Assembly: GCF_021134715.1 (NCBI RefSeq)
Contig: NC_060025.1
Location: forward strand, 7,750,001-7,814,000
DNA length: 64,000 bases
Direction: 5' to 3'
From: Daphnia pulex
Taxonomy: Eukaryota > Arthropoda > Branchiopoda > Diplostraca > Daphniidae
Numbering within the stretch: position 1 is the stretch's first letter; every line of letters begins with the position of its first letter. This document shows positions 1-13,380 of this stretch, piece after piece. Below the pieces are notes generated by a model. That model saw only the letters and a program-made list of their open reading frames with translations, did not search any database and was not told where the DNA came from. The translations under genes and the position numbers were made by a program.

Positions 1-33
1 CATTGGGTTTAGCTCATTTTAAATGAACATTAC

Positions 34-3000
34 CTCTGGCATTGATGTGGTTGAAATGGGATTTCGGAAGACTCTGTGTGCCGGAAAGTAACAAGCGTTC
101 CCGAATGTTGTGCGACAGTTGATTGGCAATGGGGGCAGTGAGCGAATAAGATTTAAACCCCGTTTGCTGATTGGCCACTTTTCCATTGACAGTGGCGGAC
201 GAGGGACCAACGGGCAAAGCGAATTTCACTCCGCCGTTGGTAGTTTGGTATTCAGAGTCGCTGAAAGATCCGCACGGCTGGTTGAGCGATGATTGCGTAG
301 ATGTCGGAGGCGCCTTGTACTGGGTTGGCTTCAGTGTTCGTCCGCCAAGGTCCGTTTGAGTTCCACCACTGACTTTCAAACGAGTTTTTGGTCTTTCTAA
401 GCTTCGATTCGAGTTGGCTGGAACATTGTTCTCTCGATGTTGGTCTTCCATCAGCTTCGGAACCGTAGCCACATTGGCCGTCTTGTAAGTGACTGCCTTT
501 CCGTTCATAGTCGACGAATCGTAACGCTTGACGTCCAATCCCGGATACCCAGTGTTCTTCTTGACGTAGCCAAACGAGGCTGGAACGCCTTTTGCCGGTT
601 GGCGTCGTTCGCTTGTTTCACTTTCCGTATACACTTTACTCCGCTTGCCCGACTCGATGGTGTTCAATTTTTTGTGCTCCGTCTTTCTAGGGGAGGGGAC
701 TTCCTGCTGTTGGGATCGTGATCGTTCCCGGGAGTCGCTCTTCCAAAGTTCCGTTTGGAACCTTTCCGATGATGGCAAGCGGCCGGCCTCGATAAACTTC
801 TTCCATTGCGAACTCGAGATTTGTCTGCTTTCAACAAAAGTTGAGATATATTGTGATGGCTCTAAAGTAAGCCCCCCGTTGTTTCTACACTTAAGCCTAG
901 ACGCGAACGTACTTGTAAGGAGAAGTTTCAGCGACAGCGGGTGGATGACGGCGATTCTGCAGAGGCGTTCCATAACCATTGGGAATACCAGGGTAGACAC
1001 CTCCATTGTGTTCCATCTGAGAAAAAAAATTAATCGATAGACACCTAACCCTTTTCAAAATCGATCAAAAAATAATTTATTTAAATACCTTGAAATGAAG
1101 TCCATAAACGTCGGTCCAAGGATCTGAAATGCCACTGGAAAGCGAACTGGAGTCGTCGTAACTACGAGCCGAATAAAAAGACACGAGAACAACCACAAAA
1201 AAGAAGGAGGAATGAATATAAAAACGACGCCAGCAACCGAATGTGAGTGTGTTCCGTCCCCAAATGTTTGTTTCGAGTGAATCTCCCCACGCCGGAATAC
1301 ACACACACAGCACACACAAGAGCTGCGAAAAATCTACTGGGGCGCAATGGTCGGGACCCCTCTTGCATGCACAACAGCAGAAGAGAGAGAGGGGCGAGAG
1401 GAAATCAATAGCGGCAGCTGCTGCGCGTGCGTTGACGGCCACTGAGTGTTACACCATCAAAGCAGCAGTCTCGCCTGGTCTCTGATACCCGACCCCTACC
1501 GCCACTGACCTCATCGTATTACTCGTATATCTTCTATTCATTTAGTGCTCTCGCTCAGTTTACGACATAATTAATCGAATTGGAAAAGGGTCTAATGATG
1601 TCCATTCAAAGATTTCTTGCTCCGCAACATTTCGTAATGTCACTCGACTCTTTCGAGAACAGCTGATCATTAAATGTCTCACCTGTCTTCATCTTTATTG
1701 CGCTGAGTCACCGCCAAATAATGGAGCTTCCGAGCATAGAGAGATGCACCGCCCTCCGACAAGTAGCCATCGAGCGGATCGGCGTACGAAGTGTTTGCCG
1801 CCCGTTTGACTGTCGTTGGACTCTCGTGAAACGACTGGCTGGGCCCGTTTGAATACTCGTGCCGCTTGCCGAGACCCTTGCTGGCGGGAAATATCGTCAT
1901 GGGTTGAATGTTCATCGATTCGTCCTCGTCGTCATCTTGACACTGGCCCGTGGGGTCACTGATGTCACTGGAAGAAGGTGGCGACGTTTCCAGGTCGCTG
2001 GTCGTCATGGGGAACACTTTGGCCACGAAACTACTGTTGTTGTTCAAAGACCGAGCATTGTCGGCCTTGCAATCGTCCGGTTGATCGCTCTCGGATGGAG
2101 GTATGAGATCGGCTCGGTCGGCCAACTTTTCCTGCGGTTTGATTTCCAACTGCTGCTGATTTGCTTGATCAACAACGTCCGAAGGGATGTGGCCTGGTTG
2201 GTTTTGAGAGCGGGATACAGTGGGCTGCTGACTACTTGGCTCACTAGTGTCCGCAATCGAAGGAAGACGCGTAGTGGGACTATCCGTGCCGCTATTGCAC
2301 TTGACGGCCACTTGACTTGATAGCGTAGTTTCCCTAAGAGAAACGGCTGGAGAGTTTCCCAACAAATTAGAATCGTGAGGCGGCAAAGGAGCAGCAGAAG
2401 AAGAAGCGCTATCCACAGCAGTTGAATTTGTAGCAGAGGGTTCCACCATCATCATCTCGGACTTGCAACTAGCCTTATTAGAAGCGGTCGGTACTTCTTT
2501 CCCATCACCGGGTGTTCTCTCCAGGACGGCCTCCTCCGTTGCACTTGGCTTCCTCACAACTTTGGCGGTACCCTTAACGGCAGCTGTCGGCTTGGGTATA
2601 CCGCTACCACCAGAGCAAAAGGGTTTGGCAGCCATCGTCGTCGCCGGGGCTGGTTGCTCGTTCACTTTGACACTGCTGCTAATCTCTTCAGTTTCGGCCA
2701 ATCGTTTCACTTTGGGCGACAATTTGGGCGAGTTTTTCGCTCGAGTTCTGATGCTTCTCTCTTTGGTGCCGTTTTGAACTACAAGAGCGTTGGGTATCGT
2801 CTTCTTTTGCGATGGTGGTTGATCGAAAACGGCCAAAGTTGTCAGTGGAGTTGCATGACCGTTACTGCTGTTGAACGAACTTGAATCTCCCTGCTCTGAA
2901 CGCCCAGAACTGAACCCACTCGAACTAGATGGCCTCTTCGATAGGGCAGTTGGAATACCTTTACATAATTTTGAAATGAAAGATTAATATTATGAATCTT

Positions 3001-6000
3001 GAAATATACGTGTGACATTTTACTTACCAACAGATTTTTCATTGGGCTTGAATAATTTAAATTTATCTAGCATGGATTGCTTCTGCATTGGATGAGCGGC
3101 CAGTGGAGTCTTGATTGAATTAATCCTAGTAAAAAGAGAAAATTTATGATAAAGACATGTACGCTTTCACTCCAATACAAATAATGAGTGTTATTACTTT
3201 ACTGAAGAATTTGTTTTAGTTGGAGTTCGTGGTATGAGTGAACCAGTTGAAGAGAGGTTGCCACTTCCTGTTTACGACAATAAAATGAAATAAAAGAAAC
3301 TGTGTGTGGCTCTAATGAAAGAATGTGCAATTTTACCAGTGCTGCAAAGGCTGGGACTAGCTGATCGAGAACTGGCAGCAGATGTAGCAGTGCTGGAAAT
3401 CGGTCTCAGCTGTGGAGAACCTGAGACAAACAAAAGAACACTTAGGAACACTCTGATTCCGACAGGTGGTTTCTCCAAAGTCAAGTCAATGCACAGGGAA
3501 TTTCAGACTGTAGCAGAAGTAAACAGTAACATGTGGTAGATCAAAGATATCAGTAAACCATTACAAACCCTGAATTTGTTCCTCAATAGAACACACTGGA
3601 AGCTTCACTGTGATGGAATTGGGAAAAAGCAACCATAGTGCAACAACTCAGTGTGTAGACTACATGTTATATCAAAACCTTTCTCTCTCTCTCTCTCACC
3701 CTTCGTATCATTTCCGCTGTACTTGACTCTCAAACACACGAGGGTCAACCCTCACTGCCCCGGGGCTCAATCCCAACCCTTTTGTTCCGTTTTTCTTGTT
3801 TTTTCCCACAGTCTATTTTAATTGCATTAAAGGAAATTACCATTAGCAACGTCCAAGCCTGACGGTTTTAATCGAACGACTGATTAAAAGAGATATTTTT
3901 CCAATGAAAGATAAGATTTTTTGGTTGGCCTTTCGACTTCCGACATCTATTTAAAAAAGTTTCGGTTTACGTAGTTACCATAATGAACACTAGATGGCAC
4001 CGCTATTTTCGAGATCATCTGCATTTGCCCGGGTCTTTTGACGAGTCCAACCGCCGGAATCGACGAAACATTCGTCTTGGCAATCGGAATCCTTTATTAA
4101 ACGATAAATAAAAACGATCCGTTAAAAAATTAACTTGATGGAAATTTAAAGAGACGAAATTTTACTTGGCCATTTCTTGTTGCTGCTGCTGCTGTTGCTG
4201 ATGCTGCAATTTCTGTTGCTGTTTGTAGCGCGACAGGGCGAAAAACACGGTGAGGATGGATTTCAAATTGCCCTGGTGTATCTCACTGGCCGTGACGTCG
4301 TCCAGTGGAATGCCCAGCGCCGTCAGCAGTCTCAGGCAAGTGGCGATGTTATCAATCTGTGTTTTTGTTGCACGAAATAAAAAGGAAATTTAACCCAAAA
4401 AAAGAATAAATAACAATAGATCATCAAAGAATATATGCGCACACGGATGACCACATATGCTGTGCAGCTCTGGCCCATCCATTCCATCACCAAAAAAAAC
4501 CCGAAAATGCCTGCTGTCTAAATATACAGAACGAACCCCATGTAACCTTAAAAGAATTCTTTTTTCAGACCCCCGAGAAAAAAGGAAAATTTTACCCACC
4601 CAAAAAAGGGAGGGATAACGAGGGTTTTTCTTTAAGGGCAGCAACAAAACATGTAACAGAAGCGTAGAAAGAAAGAAAAGAAAAAAAGATAAATGAGAAA
4701 GATATCCTGAAAAGTCCTTCTTTCTCTCACCACCACCACCAGTGGAAAACATTTTCTTTAAAAAGCCGGTAGTAGTATTTATATATACTCTTTTCACGGT
4801 TCTCTAATTTTGCGCCCCCCTCTAAAAAACTATCGGGTGATATTGAATTCCCCCCCACGCCTGTCTGTCTCATGCCCAGTTCAGCTGGGAGATGCTGGGC
4901 GCGCGTCTACAAAATAGACGATAAGGAGTGTCACTAATCCATTAGAAAGTCACTCAATTTTATAGCCTGTAAAACTCTACAGATTCTTTTATTTTCTTTC
5001 CAAATCCTAATTGACTCGCTTATATCAACAACAACCTAAAAAAAAAGCCAGCGCGGTGATAACCGCCATTTTCACCTTATCTGATATTGGTTGTCCATTT
5101 TCTCCAAGCTTTCACCAAAACTAAAAATCCCCAAAAATGGAAACTGAGATAACCGCGAACCGTAAGGTACACACACACAACAACAACAGCAACATTTAAC
5201 GACAGAAAGAAGAAGAAGAGTCCTGCTGAGCGCCTATCCAAGCGCCCAGGTAGAAACACTTAGTACGTTACCCTGATTACAGCGCAACCCCCCCGGAAAA
5301 TGTAGAGCAACAGCAGTTGTAAAATCCCAAAAAAGCTTTAAACAGATATCAAACGAAATATACAGTTTGTGTGTGTACAGAGAGAAATTGGATCACGGCA
5401 AAAAGAAGAGAAACATAAAACCTACATGGAGTCGCTAGTTGCTGGACCGTTATATATATCTCTCCGGTATTTTTTTTTTTTAAAGTTATTTACGGAGTTT
5501 TTTGAGGAGGGACCTCCGACTGTGCGCAACCACTTCCGCCATGGCCAACGGCCACCATCATTTTACCAGAATTGATTTCCGTTTCTTTTCTTTCCTTTTT
5601 TCAAAAATGGCGCGTCTTGGCGATTCCAAACGAAACAATCCGCGATTTGAACGTCTTCTCACTGGACAACAAAATGAAACACTTCCTGGGGGGGAATTTG
5701 GGACAATCCGGTCAGAGATAATAATCACACGAGATAAAAATCACGGGATGTCTTCTTCGCAAGTTTTAGCACGTTGAATTGGACGAGCTATAAAACCATA
5801 AAAATGTTTTTTTTTTTTTCCTGTCCGAAACTGACGACGGGACTGGGCACTGTCTACACTGATGGTCAGACGAGCTAGAAAAATAAAAACCGGCCAACAG
5901 GTTGTTACTGTCTTGCTGTTCGGTCGGGATGCCAGTTGTGTACTGACCGCTTAAGCCCCTTCCAGCTGATATATCCGAGGCGAATATAATCCAACAGAAG

Positions 6001-9000
6001 GGGGCGACTCCTCCCACACAACACAAACACAATGCAGCAGACTATCCCATCGGTATATGTACGGCCACTTATGACTCGTTCACTTGGACCCAGCCATTGC
6101 CCTCCTATCTCCACCAAACCGCGACGCCATGTTGATTTATCTCCTTGCGTGTGTCTGTCTGTCCACTTTACCTGTGCACAATTGTCCAATTTCCTTTATT
6201 TCATGCGAATATTATAGCGGGGAAACATGTCGATATTATTTGAAAGGACACACACGTCTCGGACAGCCAACAACGGGAACTTGTCGGTTGGCCGATTGCG
6301 ATGAATGCGCAATGAACGAAACGGCGTGGCGGCCGATGAGCCTTCCTCAGCTCTTATTCTTTTCTGCGGGGAATGAATTCCAATGTTATTTCTTCTTTTT
6401 CTTCTTCTTCTGCCGTTCCGCAGCGCTAAACTCGGCGTTCACACACCATAGGACACACGAACGGCCGTAAAAGAAAATAACACGTATATAAGATGTATTA
6501 AAAAAAAAGAAGCGCGTGACAACGAACCCTGTGACTTTCGCATCGTTGCCTATAAGAACGTCGTATAGATTTTTATTTTTAACAACCGTTTCTTTCTTCC
6601 TATCGGGATTGTAACATAGACGCAGCGTGAAATCGCGGCCGAGCTGGCGGGTTCGTGTCAACCCCATACAGTTGGGTCATCCACACCGCCTGTTTGGGCT
6701 TCAATGAAACGGCAGCGATTTTCTATTGGAATCTCCTGCCATTTCCCACGAGCGGCGGCAGTTCTCAGCTTCTTCTTCTTCGACAATATAATTTTTTAAC
6801 GGCCTGCGAAAAAGCGTGTGTCTAATCTTTTTCTTTCGGATTATTATTAGTTCTAAGCTATATGGTATAGAGCAGTGTACCGCTAGTATTCAGTGTTCAA
6901 TGTTCAAATCGGGTGACGCTAGATGGTGTGATTTACACCCTCTCAACGACGGGAGACGGACGGACAAGAGCTGGAAACATTTTTATTGCTGTTTGCTCAG
7001 CTATGCTACATGGGGATATGTTATATGGACGCGTTCACTCCGTGTGTATATAAAAGCTCAGTAAATCTCTCGGGGGGAGAGATATTTTTTCTTTAAAATA
7101 AAAAAAGATAACGAAAAAGAAAATAGTAAAATCGAACAGTACTATACGCGCATATACATGTATACAAGATAGATAGATCTCTCTCAAGTTTCTCACCCCT
7201 AGCCCATGTCAATGTATATTTTTTCCCTTCTTGTCGGATGTTGGATGTCTATAATAGCCAGATCTACTGATGGCGGATGGAAGATGGATGATCCAACCGA
7301 ATCAACAAACATTTCGGGTAATAATTCTCTCGACACAGACGCGCGGGAATTTTGAAAATTGTCTTAGTTATACTATTGGGCATTTAGTCGAGTGGAGGGA
7401 ATTTTCTCACGTTACTACTACGAGTGTTGCGTAATAATAATAAAACAGTCTCGAGTTGAAACAGGACAATCGATTGTTTTGTTTTTCAAGCTCCGGCGCC
7501 TATAAATCGTCTCGATAGAGCCGTATAAACATAAGGAGTCCCTTTTGAGAGTGGACAGGCGACGGCAGGCGCCGCTGTGTGAGAGAGCCGGCCGCGAGAA
7601 CGACCGCCGCGCAACTCGACGGGTGGCTATAAATTGCACACGAGCGGCAGCCGCCGCCGCAACGGCGCGCGGTGTTGAATACAAGAGAGAGAAAGTATAT
7701 CAGCGGACCCCAGCAGCAGCAGCAGGAGCAGCGGAGTAATGGATTCATGATTGCTGCGGCCCATCTGCGGGAAACCCAGCAGAAAGAATCGGACATTAGA
7801 TTTCTCCCGCCGGCCAACGCGTGAAACGTCCACAGCTTTTTTTTAAATAAAAAGGACCAGCACCCGCCACAAACGACGAGGTTTTGCCGAGATAATCAGC
7901 GACGCTATTTGATTTCGAAATGATATAATTTCGAATAATCTAATCATCTCCTACAGATCCAACATTTTCTAATTTGAATTCAACAGCGCGGGAATTTTCA
8001 AATTTTCAAATTAAATAAAAAATAGGGTTCTTCTTCTTTTACTTTTAATCGTCATTAACGAACTAAATAACCACATTAAAACCAATCAGCCTCTCTCTCT
8101 CCTTCCCCCCCCCCTTCTCTAAAAGTTGAAATTGAAAATTTTGCCGCATCATGAATTCATGGTGGTAATAAAAAGACGGTCGTATAATCGTTCCAACAAT
8201 TTCCTTTTTCTGAGTAAGGAGAGGGGGGGGGGGAGGGAGAGATGATGGGAAAATAAGTGAGTTTCTCTTTTTTCTTTCTTTCTTTTTTTCTTGTTTTGTT
8301 AATTCTATAATAAAGAGTCGAGTTTCTGGTTTGTTAATTCCAGCGAGCGGAAACGAAGAAGAAAATGTGTTACATCCCATCACGCGGAGATTCTCTTTTT
8401 CTTATTTCAAATTTCCCGGCTGGATGCGTGACGTGGACTGGAGCCAGCACTTTAGTGACATATTCTCAGGTAGGACAAAATAATACTAACACAATCAACA
8501 ACACTACTATATACGACACAAAAATTCCCATTTTTTCGTTATCCATTTCACATATTTGTAAAGTGTGTGTGTGGATGCGCGGGCTGCCAACGGATGTCAC
8601 GTTCTCTCGTCCGTTCCGCCGGATTATCACTTTGAATAGCCGAGAGTCTTCTTTTCTTTTTTCTTACAAAATATATCTAAAACGTATACGCGGGGTATAG
8701 AATAACGCGTGGCCCATTTTTAAGCCACCACGAAAAATAAAAGTAAAATGGTCTTTTTGTTGTTTGTGTTGAATAAATCAAGAAAATAAAGAAGGTGAAA
8801 CCGATTGGTTATACAACAACACCTGCCGTGTTGTTGTTGGCGGCTATTGTTTCCCCCCGGTGAATAGAATAGCCCAACCTTCTCCCATTACAATCAAAAA
8901 GAACCTTGTAAAAATAAGATAAAACAAGTAGGTGAACTGCGCTATGATTCAACAAGAAGAAGAAAATAAATGAAAATAAATAAAAACGAGATGTAGAAAT

Positions 9001-10286
9001 AACAACACCCATCATTCAAATATCCGGCCTCTGTCTGTATAGTACATGTTGTTTACATCCATGTCTAAATGAAAATCAAAAGCGCCGTCACGATCTTTCT
9101 CTAGCTAGCTAGCTCAAACAACCTACTTAAATTCTAAATGAATTTTGAAAAATTCCACTCACCATTTGCGAGGCGTTTTTCGGTTTGCGATTGACGTCGG
9201 GTAATTTCTGATTGGCTGTCGAGAAAACAAAACAAAAAAATAAAAAATATAAATAAACGGATGATTATTTATTTACAAGATGATGATGGATGGATCAAAA
9301 ATTGTGTGTGTAAAATGTGCCGTGATGATGATGGGCATAGCATTATTTTTGTTTGCCTACACACACGAAGCTGTCGAGATTGATGATGTAAGCCCCAGCA
9401 GATTCAATGATTATTATAAGTTAGTTTATTCGGCTGGTAACTCACCGACAGCTTCGATGACGTCGGCCAGAATCACTCCATCGGTGACATCGTTAGGCAG
9501 ATCCTGGATGCGTCGCTTCGACTTGACCTTCTCCAGGTAGTGATTGGCCCAGTCGGTGTAGATCTGTCAACAGAGTCCACCAACCACACAAAACATTAGT
9601 CAAGCAAATGACATTTAAAAAATAAATAAATAAAAAAGGAGGAAACAGCTGTTTTTCTACTAATGACGTAATACACTCCTTATTCAAATTTTTGTAAAGT
9701 CTATAGTATATTTAATTGGCTCTATGTCTAACACGAGATGATGTGTGAATATTCAACAGCAGGATGCGCTTAGATTGGGTTGGAATGACTCGGGTGAAAA
9801 TTTTTAAAAATAGGGCCGGTGATGTTGCGGAGCGGAATGCGGGCGATTTGAAAAACAGTTGCGAGTCGCGTCGTGTACATTACGGAACACGTGGCCAACA
9901 GATGAGCCATCAGTCACAAACGCACAAAATGTCCCGGCCTCACTTTTTATTTACTCGCAACGAGACCGGCAAGTTCATTACGCAACCGGAAATGTAAGAG
10001 TTTTTCCGCCTGGTGTACCGACGACCCGAAAATTCTTTTTGATTTTTCCTCCATGGTGAATTTGCATAAATCAATCAATATTAAACTAATAATATCTCTC
10101 TAGTACCTGGGTGATGGATCTGTTTTGCTGGGACTCTGCGGGAACAAGAGCCACCGCTAGAGGACGCGAAGAATGTTTGATCGATTGTTGTTGTCTTTTG
10201 GGTGGTTGTTGCTGTTGTTGTTGTTGCTGCGGGCGCAGTTGGGAGTAAAGATTCTCGTTGGAATCTCGGGTGCGTAGACACGCCAT
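34..10286 (-). CDS. sick: Neuron navigator (NAV / sickie) ortholog, 5' part, 12 exons, runs off left edge
   Basis: Exons in transcript order: 10286-10107, 9563-9446, 9215-9163, 4356-4166, 3716-3700 (microexon), 3420-3337, 3267-3198, 3125-3028, 2958-1683, 1161-1089, 1016-913, 824-34. All have GT-AG borders and compatible phases, giving about 1018 codons before the edge. Exons 2-4 encode a calponin-homology domain (IYTDWANHYL, DVTDGVILADVIEAV, GNLKSILTVFFALSRYKQQQ) nearly matching vertebrate NAV2/NAV3. Further NAV signatures are QSMLDKFKLF (exon 8), DGYLSEGGASLYARKL (end of exon 9) and SYDDSSSLSSGISD (exon 10). NAV proteins are cytoskeleton-associated factors in neurite growth; the family's coiled-coil and ATPase parts should lie beyond base 1. 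PolyQ flanks the CH domain on both sides. The ATG at 10286 is the first in frame, but a farther 5' exon is possible. Least certain are exon 1's upstream limit, the microexon and the 824 acceptor. Confidence 0.88.
3700..3716 (-). other. Predicted 17-nt microexon of the NAV gene
   Basis: The CH-domain exon (4356-4166) ends with two spare bases, but the next recognisable exon (3420-3337) needs one incoming base; joining them directly brings a stop after about 20 codons. A 17-nt segment here has an acceptor (tcaagtacag) and a strong donor (gtgagagag), and its length is exactly what is needed to restore the frame. It would add the residues NGNDTKG across the joins. This is inferred from phase arithmetic only; a chance match among about 750 intronic bases is possible. 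Confidence 0.5.
4357..9162 (-). other. Large intron inside the NAV CH domain
   Basis: This 4.8 kb intron splits the CH domain between NASQM and IDNIATCL. It has a GTGAGTGG donor next to 9163 and an ACACAG acceptor next to 4356. It holds poly-A/T, poly-G (around 8221) and pyrimidine-rich simple sequence. I see no nested gene, RNA gene or transposon. Other introns in the window are mostly 55-90 bp, so the length is notable and could reflect regulatory content. Confidence 0.6.
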
Positions 10287-12599
10287 GAGAATAAAAAAAA
10301 AACGGTGACGATCTCAACACAACACAAGACGCGCGTGAGCAAGGCCTCGTTTGATAATATTTCCAGATGCCCAGATGGAGGAAAACAACCCAAAAATTCA
10401 ACACGGCATCACACCCTTTTTTTCATTTTTTCCTCGTTTCGAAAAAATATCTCACACGCAACACTTCACGAAAGAAAAAAAATAATCGATGACTATTTTG
10501 GCCGATTACGGCGAAATTCTCAATTGAATTTCCCGCCCGTAGATGGACCGCGCAATGTAGAAATGGGCGGCAACCCTCCAATTCCATCAATCTCCCGTGA
10601 TGGACGCACACAAGACACACAACACAACACAACAAAAGAAAAAGTTTTCAAATAAAAAAGTAGTGATCGGGGAGTAGTTTGTGTAATTCACTTTCAATCA
10701 ATCTAAAAGAAAATCTAAAAGATAAAACTTTCTCCCCTCTTCTTCTTGTTTCCTTGTGCGTTATAGGAAAACAGAAAAAGAACCCATTCGGAGGGAAACC
10801 TTCTTCTTCTTCTTGTTGTATTGGGTTCGAGTTTATTATTATTACGTTGGACTGTGATGGCGGTGGTGCTGACCGTGTTATTGGCTGGCGGCCAGTCGCC
10901 TGAAAGCATTTCGCTCCTTCATTTCCTGACACACTCACGGACGGACTGAGGAGGAGTAGGAGGCCTAGTATTACGTACGTCGAGGAAAGACTAGACGCTT
11001 GTGTCTGTCTCTAATACCGACAGCACGGCGGTAAACCGAGATGGGCCATATCGTTCATCGGCCGCAATTCAATCCCCACTGTACACTCTTACACTTTGCA
11101 ATTTGCAGCCCAGAAAAATAAAACAAAATGTAAATGAAACAAAATTCACGAGTCGAACAACGGCACTTTGAAGATGAGATGCGGGTCGCCCCTGCGTTTC
11201 TGGTTGGCGACCGTAGCGACTAGAAGGTAGAAGGAAACTGGCAGAGAATTTCCTTTTTTCTCTTTCTCTTCCCAGCATCTCTGTTGTGTGTATACATACA
11301 AGAGGAGCAGCAGAAGCACAGCCCACAGGCAGGAGGAAAGACAGGAGGGTTGAAAAACCTGATAGCCAAACACACACAAACGCAGAGAGACTCTAGACGA
11401 CACACAAGCTCTAAATTTAGACCGGCCCAACATAACTATATCTTTTAGACACAGCGCACAATGCATAAGGTGCTCCTTCGGGAATTGCATTTTAGCCGAG
11501 AGGCCCCTATATTTCTTTGCTGTCATTCAAAATCAGCTGATTCATTTTGACACTTTCTATAGCGCGCGCGCTGGGGTAAAACATTAACGTTTGCCTCTCG
11601 TGTTAATTGTCTTTTTCCTTATCGTTTTACTTCAAAGTTTTCCCAATTTGAAAAAAGAGGATCAACAGCAGATGCTAGTGGAATTAACGGTGCTCCCCCA
11701 TGTACCTCGTTGGATCATTTCCGTCCCTCCCCCGTAATACAAGTTTCGCTTGCAACTGTTGCGATCAACTTCATTAGCATATCCCCCCAAAAAAGTTACG
11801 TAAATATACTCAGAGAGAGAGAGAGAGCCCGTAGACTTGTATACATGGAAGCCAAGAAATGGCGCTAGAAATAACTTCCATTCCAGCTGTCGAGCGATCC
11901 TTCATCGCGCAACATCAACCGTATCCATTCTCTCTCGTCGACTCAGATACTTGTTTGACTGTGTGTGTGTGTGCAACTTCCGTTTGTAGTCCAACACGTC
12001 CCTATCATCCGATATCTTTCACAAATCGACGAGTCAAAAATCCATCCAGTCTTTTATTAAATATTTCTGCTCTACAAAGGGCATTATATCCTAACTATTT
12101 CATACATGTCTATGAGCTGCTGCTGCAAATGTTTGACTATAAGGTAAGACCTGGGTAAGACGAGAAGGCATACACCAAGAAAAGAGAGGGGGGAGTGTAC
12201 ATGTGTGATGAAAAACTATCCAGCACAAAGTATTAAAAAAAGGAGGGCGGATTATGATAGACCCACCACAGGAAAAAGGAGAAAAAATATGTCTGAGACG
12301 TTCCTTTTTTGAAACTAGGGTTGTGTGTATAGAGCTAGGTAATACGGCCCGGATAGTATATACACAGTACACAAAGATGGTGTCTGCCTGTGTGTATAGG
12401 AGGTCATTGGAGACTTGGAGCTAGAGAGTAAAAAGGGAAAGTAAATAATAATACCGTACACATCACATCAGCTGGTAGAGAGAGTAAGAAAGGGAGAAGC
12501 GGAAGTCGAGGGAGAGACAGGAAATATAAGACGGAAAGTGCTCTGCAGAGAGATGAGGAAGGCTCTTGTGTGTATACTCGTCTTCAGCAGGTCTCGGTG

Positions 12600-13380
12600 T
12601 AGGTGCACAGCCGCGTTAAACTGCTTATTTTAACGATTTCCAGTACCTACACACCCCTAACAGTTTCAGTACCCTTCAAAAGGGTCTAATATGCTACTGA
12701 AACGCAATTCAGTATTTTACTGTACTTGCTTAAGTACAAATTCTCTACTAACCATTCATTTGCCTACTTTTTACGTTTTTCTTAGTGAAACTGTTAGTAG
12801 GCATAGTTCTGTTCAGTAGGTTGATCCAGCAGTTTATAAAGATTTAGTTAGTAGTCTGAAAAATTCAGTATGTTCAGGTAGGGTTAGTAGTTTGATTTTA
12901 AAAAGTAATCAATAATAAAAGCAATGTAGGTTATAGCTAGTAGTTTACAAAAATTTAGTACTTTTGTTATAAGTAGTGTGAACAATTCAGTACCTTAGAC
13001 TAGTAGGTTACAACTTACAAGGAATAAGTAGTATTCGTTAGGATAGTAGCATTTATATATATCAATGTGGCGTGCCTGTAAGACACTAGACTGCCACGCC
13101 AAAGGTCCGGGTTCAATTCCCGAATAAATCAAGTCTTCTTTCCAAATTAAATCAAATCGAAATGGTCGGTTAGTGGTGCCGAATAATATCAGTAGGAATG
13201 CCAAAACCAATACCGTAAATGAAGTGGTCAAAACTTTTTAAGTAAGGGGTGGGTAGTAAAAGCAGGAAAGAATTTAAAGTGGTTTAGTTTATAATTAGTA
13301 AGGCGAGTAAGAAAAGGTAGAAGAATTGAGAAGTAGTTTCAATCAATTGGTTAGTAGGCTGTCACCGAGTAGCAGTTACA
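12600..13380. repeat. AGTA/GTAG-rich repetitive block with an internal tRNA-like segment
   Basis: The short motifs TTCAGTA, TAGTAG and GTAGTTT recur dozens of times over about 750 bp, more densely than in flanking DNA. Near the left end, CTAACAGTTTCA (12657-12668) and TGAAACTGTTAG (12787-12798) form an imperfect inverted pair with extra similarity around it. The block contains the tRNA-Gly-like piece at 13064-13123. It could be a degraded transposon; no clean termini or target duplication was found. Confidence 0.4.
13064..13123 (+). repeat. tRNA-Gly(GCC)-like fragment, probably a pseudo-tRNA or SINE head
   Basis: It carries a good B-box (GGTTCAATTCC at 13110-13120) and an anticodon-loop-like CTGCCAC resembling tRNA-Gly(GCC). 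The 5' part (TGGCGTGCCTGTAAG) resembles an A-box. There is no paired acceptor stem, so it is not a functional tRNA. Confidence 0.4.

Noticed and set aside
852..912. Alternative acceptors at 885 or near 863 for the last NAV exon
   Set aside because: The first leaves a 28-bp intron, too short to splice; the second breaks the frame. The acceptor before 824 gives a normal intron and correct phase.
34..1006. A single long open frame on the minus strand through the last two NAV exons
   Set aside because: Its first third (913-1006) is in the wrong phase relative to the preceding exon and reads as an odd hydrophobic stretch. The frame EHNGGVYPGIPNGYG with an 88-bp intron (825-912) fits phase and composition better. 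Only 34-824 is kept in that frame.
13064..13123. Functional tRNA-Gly
   Set aside because: No paired acceptor stem and too short; only the anticodon and T-arm parts look tRNA-like.
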